Source of the DNA: Thermoactinomyces sp. DSM 45892
GTDB taxonomy: Bacteria; Bacillota; Bacilli; Thermoactinomycetales; Thermoactinomycetaceae
Direction: 5' to 3'
Assembly: GCF_900107305.1 (NCBI RefSeq)
Contig: NZ_FNPL01000006.1
Span: 111,123-175,122 of the forward strand
DNA: 64,000 nt
Shown: positions 63,396 through 64,000 of the stretch, in pieces
How the letters are laid out: the number at the start of each line of letters is the position of its first letter
Position numbering within the stretch: the first letter of the stretch is position 1
Notes under the pieces: generated by a model
What the model was told of the DNA's origin: nothing
The model's database searches: none
Seen by the model: only the letters and a program-made list of their open reading frames with translations
Translations under genes and position numbers: made by a program

Positions 63396-63753
63396 TATCT
63401 ACGATCGTAGCCGCTATATCACAAAGTTTTTTTTCATCACCCAAATACTTGCCAAATTCTATATTTTTATGGTAACAAATCAATGGAGAATATTCTCTCG
63501 TATGCAGCCCTGTATAAACAGGATCACACCCGTGACCATCCGAGCAAATAATTAATAAATCATCTTCTTTCATAAGTGACTTTATCTTGTCCAAATCCCT
63601 ATCAAACTTTTCAAGTGCATCACTCCATCCCTGTGTATCAAAATAATGACCATATTTTGCATCAAAATCATTCAAGTTTGCAAAAATCAAACCCTTATCA
63701 TCTACTTTATTCATGAAATTCATTAAACCCTCTACACTTTCATCATTACTTCT
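63386..63753 (-). pseudogene. Phosphopentomutase-like gene remnant
   Basis: Residues visible: RSNDESVEGLMNFM, GLIFANLNDFDAKYGHYFD, KEDDLLIICSDGHGCDP, GLHTREYSPLICY and CDIAATIVDSL. These are the C-terminal third of phosphopentomutase (alkaline phosphatase superfamily), with metal ligand positions D/H of the DGHG and HTREY motifs (usually ADHGNDP). The 5' end abuts the IS3-type element at about 63754 and the 3' end runs into the IS1182 fragment, where the frame reads into IS sequence. An interrupted gene. It cannot be the cell's working copy. Confidence 0.75.
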
Positions 63754-64000
63754 TGGACTGTCAACAGAAAGTTAGACAATTTTTTTAAGGTGTTTAAGCT
63801 TGTATTCAACAGGGGTTAAATAATCTAGAGTGCCGTGTATGCGAATGTTGTTGAACCAATGAACATAGTCGAATAACTCACGAGACAGCTCTTGCAGAGA
63901 TTGAAAATAAGCATCATTCACAAACTCAGTCTTGATGACTTTAAACATGGCTTCTGCAACCGCATTATCAAGCGGTGTACCTTTCAGACTTAGTGATCGT
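63754..64000 (-). mobile_element. IS3-family element, partial at right edge
   Basis: Begins at an end sequence TGGACTGTCAACAGAAAG.. resembling IS3-family terminal repeats (TGGACTG start), and contains the end of its OrfB transposase. The other end is beyond the window. Confidence 0.75.
63772..64000 (-). CDS. IS3-family transposase OrfB, C-terminal part
   Basis: About 75 residues before the stop at 63772: GTPLDNAVAEAMFKVIKTE (the catalytic Glu region), FDYVHWFNNIRIHGTLDYLTP and VEYKLKHLKKIV. This is the classic rve-type C-terminus of IS3-family OrfB proteins (IS150 group). The N-terminus and OrfA are outside the window. Confidence 0.85.
   Translation of the reverse strand, partial: RSLSLKGTPLDNAVAEAMFKVIKTEFVNDAYFQSLQELSRELFDYVHWFNNIRIHGTLDYLTPVEYKLKHLKKIV

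Noticed and set aside
1..64000. CRISPR arrays, tRNA, rRNA and riboswitches (T-box, SAM, lysine) on either strand
   Set aside because: No regularly spaced repeat array, no tRNA-like cloverleaf and no T-box GGGTGG or other aptamer core was seen by eye; a covariance-model scan would be decisive.

Overview
The window is a continuous stretch of chromosome from a spore-forming, low-to-moderate GC Bacillota of the order Bacillales. The closest fit by gene content is a Thermoactinomycetaceae-like lineage, but that is inference. Supporting signs are strong AGGAGG ribosome sites, several GTG/TTG starts, spore genes (spoVD, spoVE, sspH, gerR-like, CotF-like, YhcN/YlaJ lipoprotein), bacillithiol synthesis (bshC), and gene order close to the Bacillus subtilis ylb-bshC-mraZ-dcw region. 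The MurE specificity motif DNPR indicates meso-diaminopimelate in the wall.

Region 1 (1-24.8 kb, nearly all minus strand): the division and cell wall (dcw) cluster, read right to left: gerR-like regulator, ylbP, panE, bshC, ahcY, mraZ, rsmH, ftsL, pbpB, a CotF-like coat gene, spoVD, murE, murF, mraY, murD, spoVE and murB (cut by the left edge). Departures from the B. subtilis layout are an S-adenosylhomocysteinase gene between bshC and mraZ, murF inside the cluster, a coat-type gene bounded by terminators between the two PBP genes, and no murG between spoVE and murB. An yngH-HB-G-F-E operon for leucine/3-methylcrotonyl-CoA breakdown sits between ylbP and panE.

Region 2 (24.9-35 kb): small conserved Bacillales genes (yqgY, MidA-type methyltransferase, rhodanese), a thiol-redox group (ResA, CcdA, TlpA-like, metallo-hydrolase), ylaJ/ylaI/ylaH-type genes, nfo, a glycerophosphodiesterase and leucyl aminopeptidase.

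Region 3 (35-45.7 kb): yktB-type DUF1054, speA, and opposite speA an unlisted 53-codon gene whose product closely matches SR1P, the GapA-binding peptide of the dual-function RNA SR1, with a near-consensus promoter and a CcpN-like operator. Then come a GAF protein, a DUF1885-type protein, an M23 peptidase, a double dynamin (DynA-like), a free-standing DnaA domain-I-like protein, and a kinase-like protein with a Ser/His/Arg/Tyr-rich tail resembling coat protein CotG.

Region 4 (45.7-61.9 kb): a TyrR-type (ACT-PAS-AAA-HTH) sigma-54 activator next to a methionine gamma-lyase gene that carries a clear -24/-12 sigma-54 promoter, a YhhN protein, ATP sulfurylase, an oligopeptide/dipeptide ABC transporter (oppDF-SBP-BC), an EEP-family hydrolase, a secreted beta-lytic-type M23 peptidase, sspH with a sigma-G promoter, gltP and an acyltransferase-3 protein.

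Region 5 (61.9-64 kb): a junction of mobile elements, with a 5'-truncated IS1182-type transposase, a remnant of a phosphopentomutase-like gene, and the end of an IS3-type transposase at the right edge.

Two intergenic regions (30.75 kb and 35.77 kb) share a repeated hairpin element that the annotated genes do not explain. No rRNA, tRNA or CRISPR was seen. All functional calls rest on reading the sequence; no database search was run.
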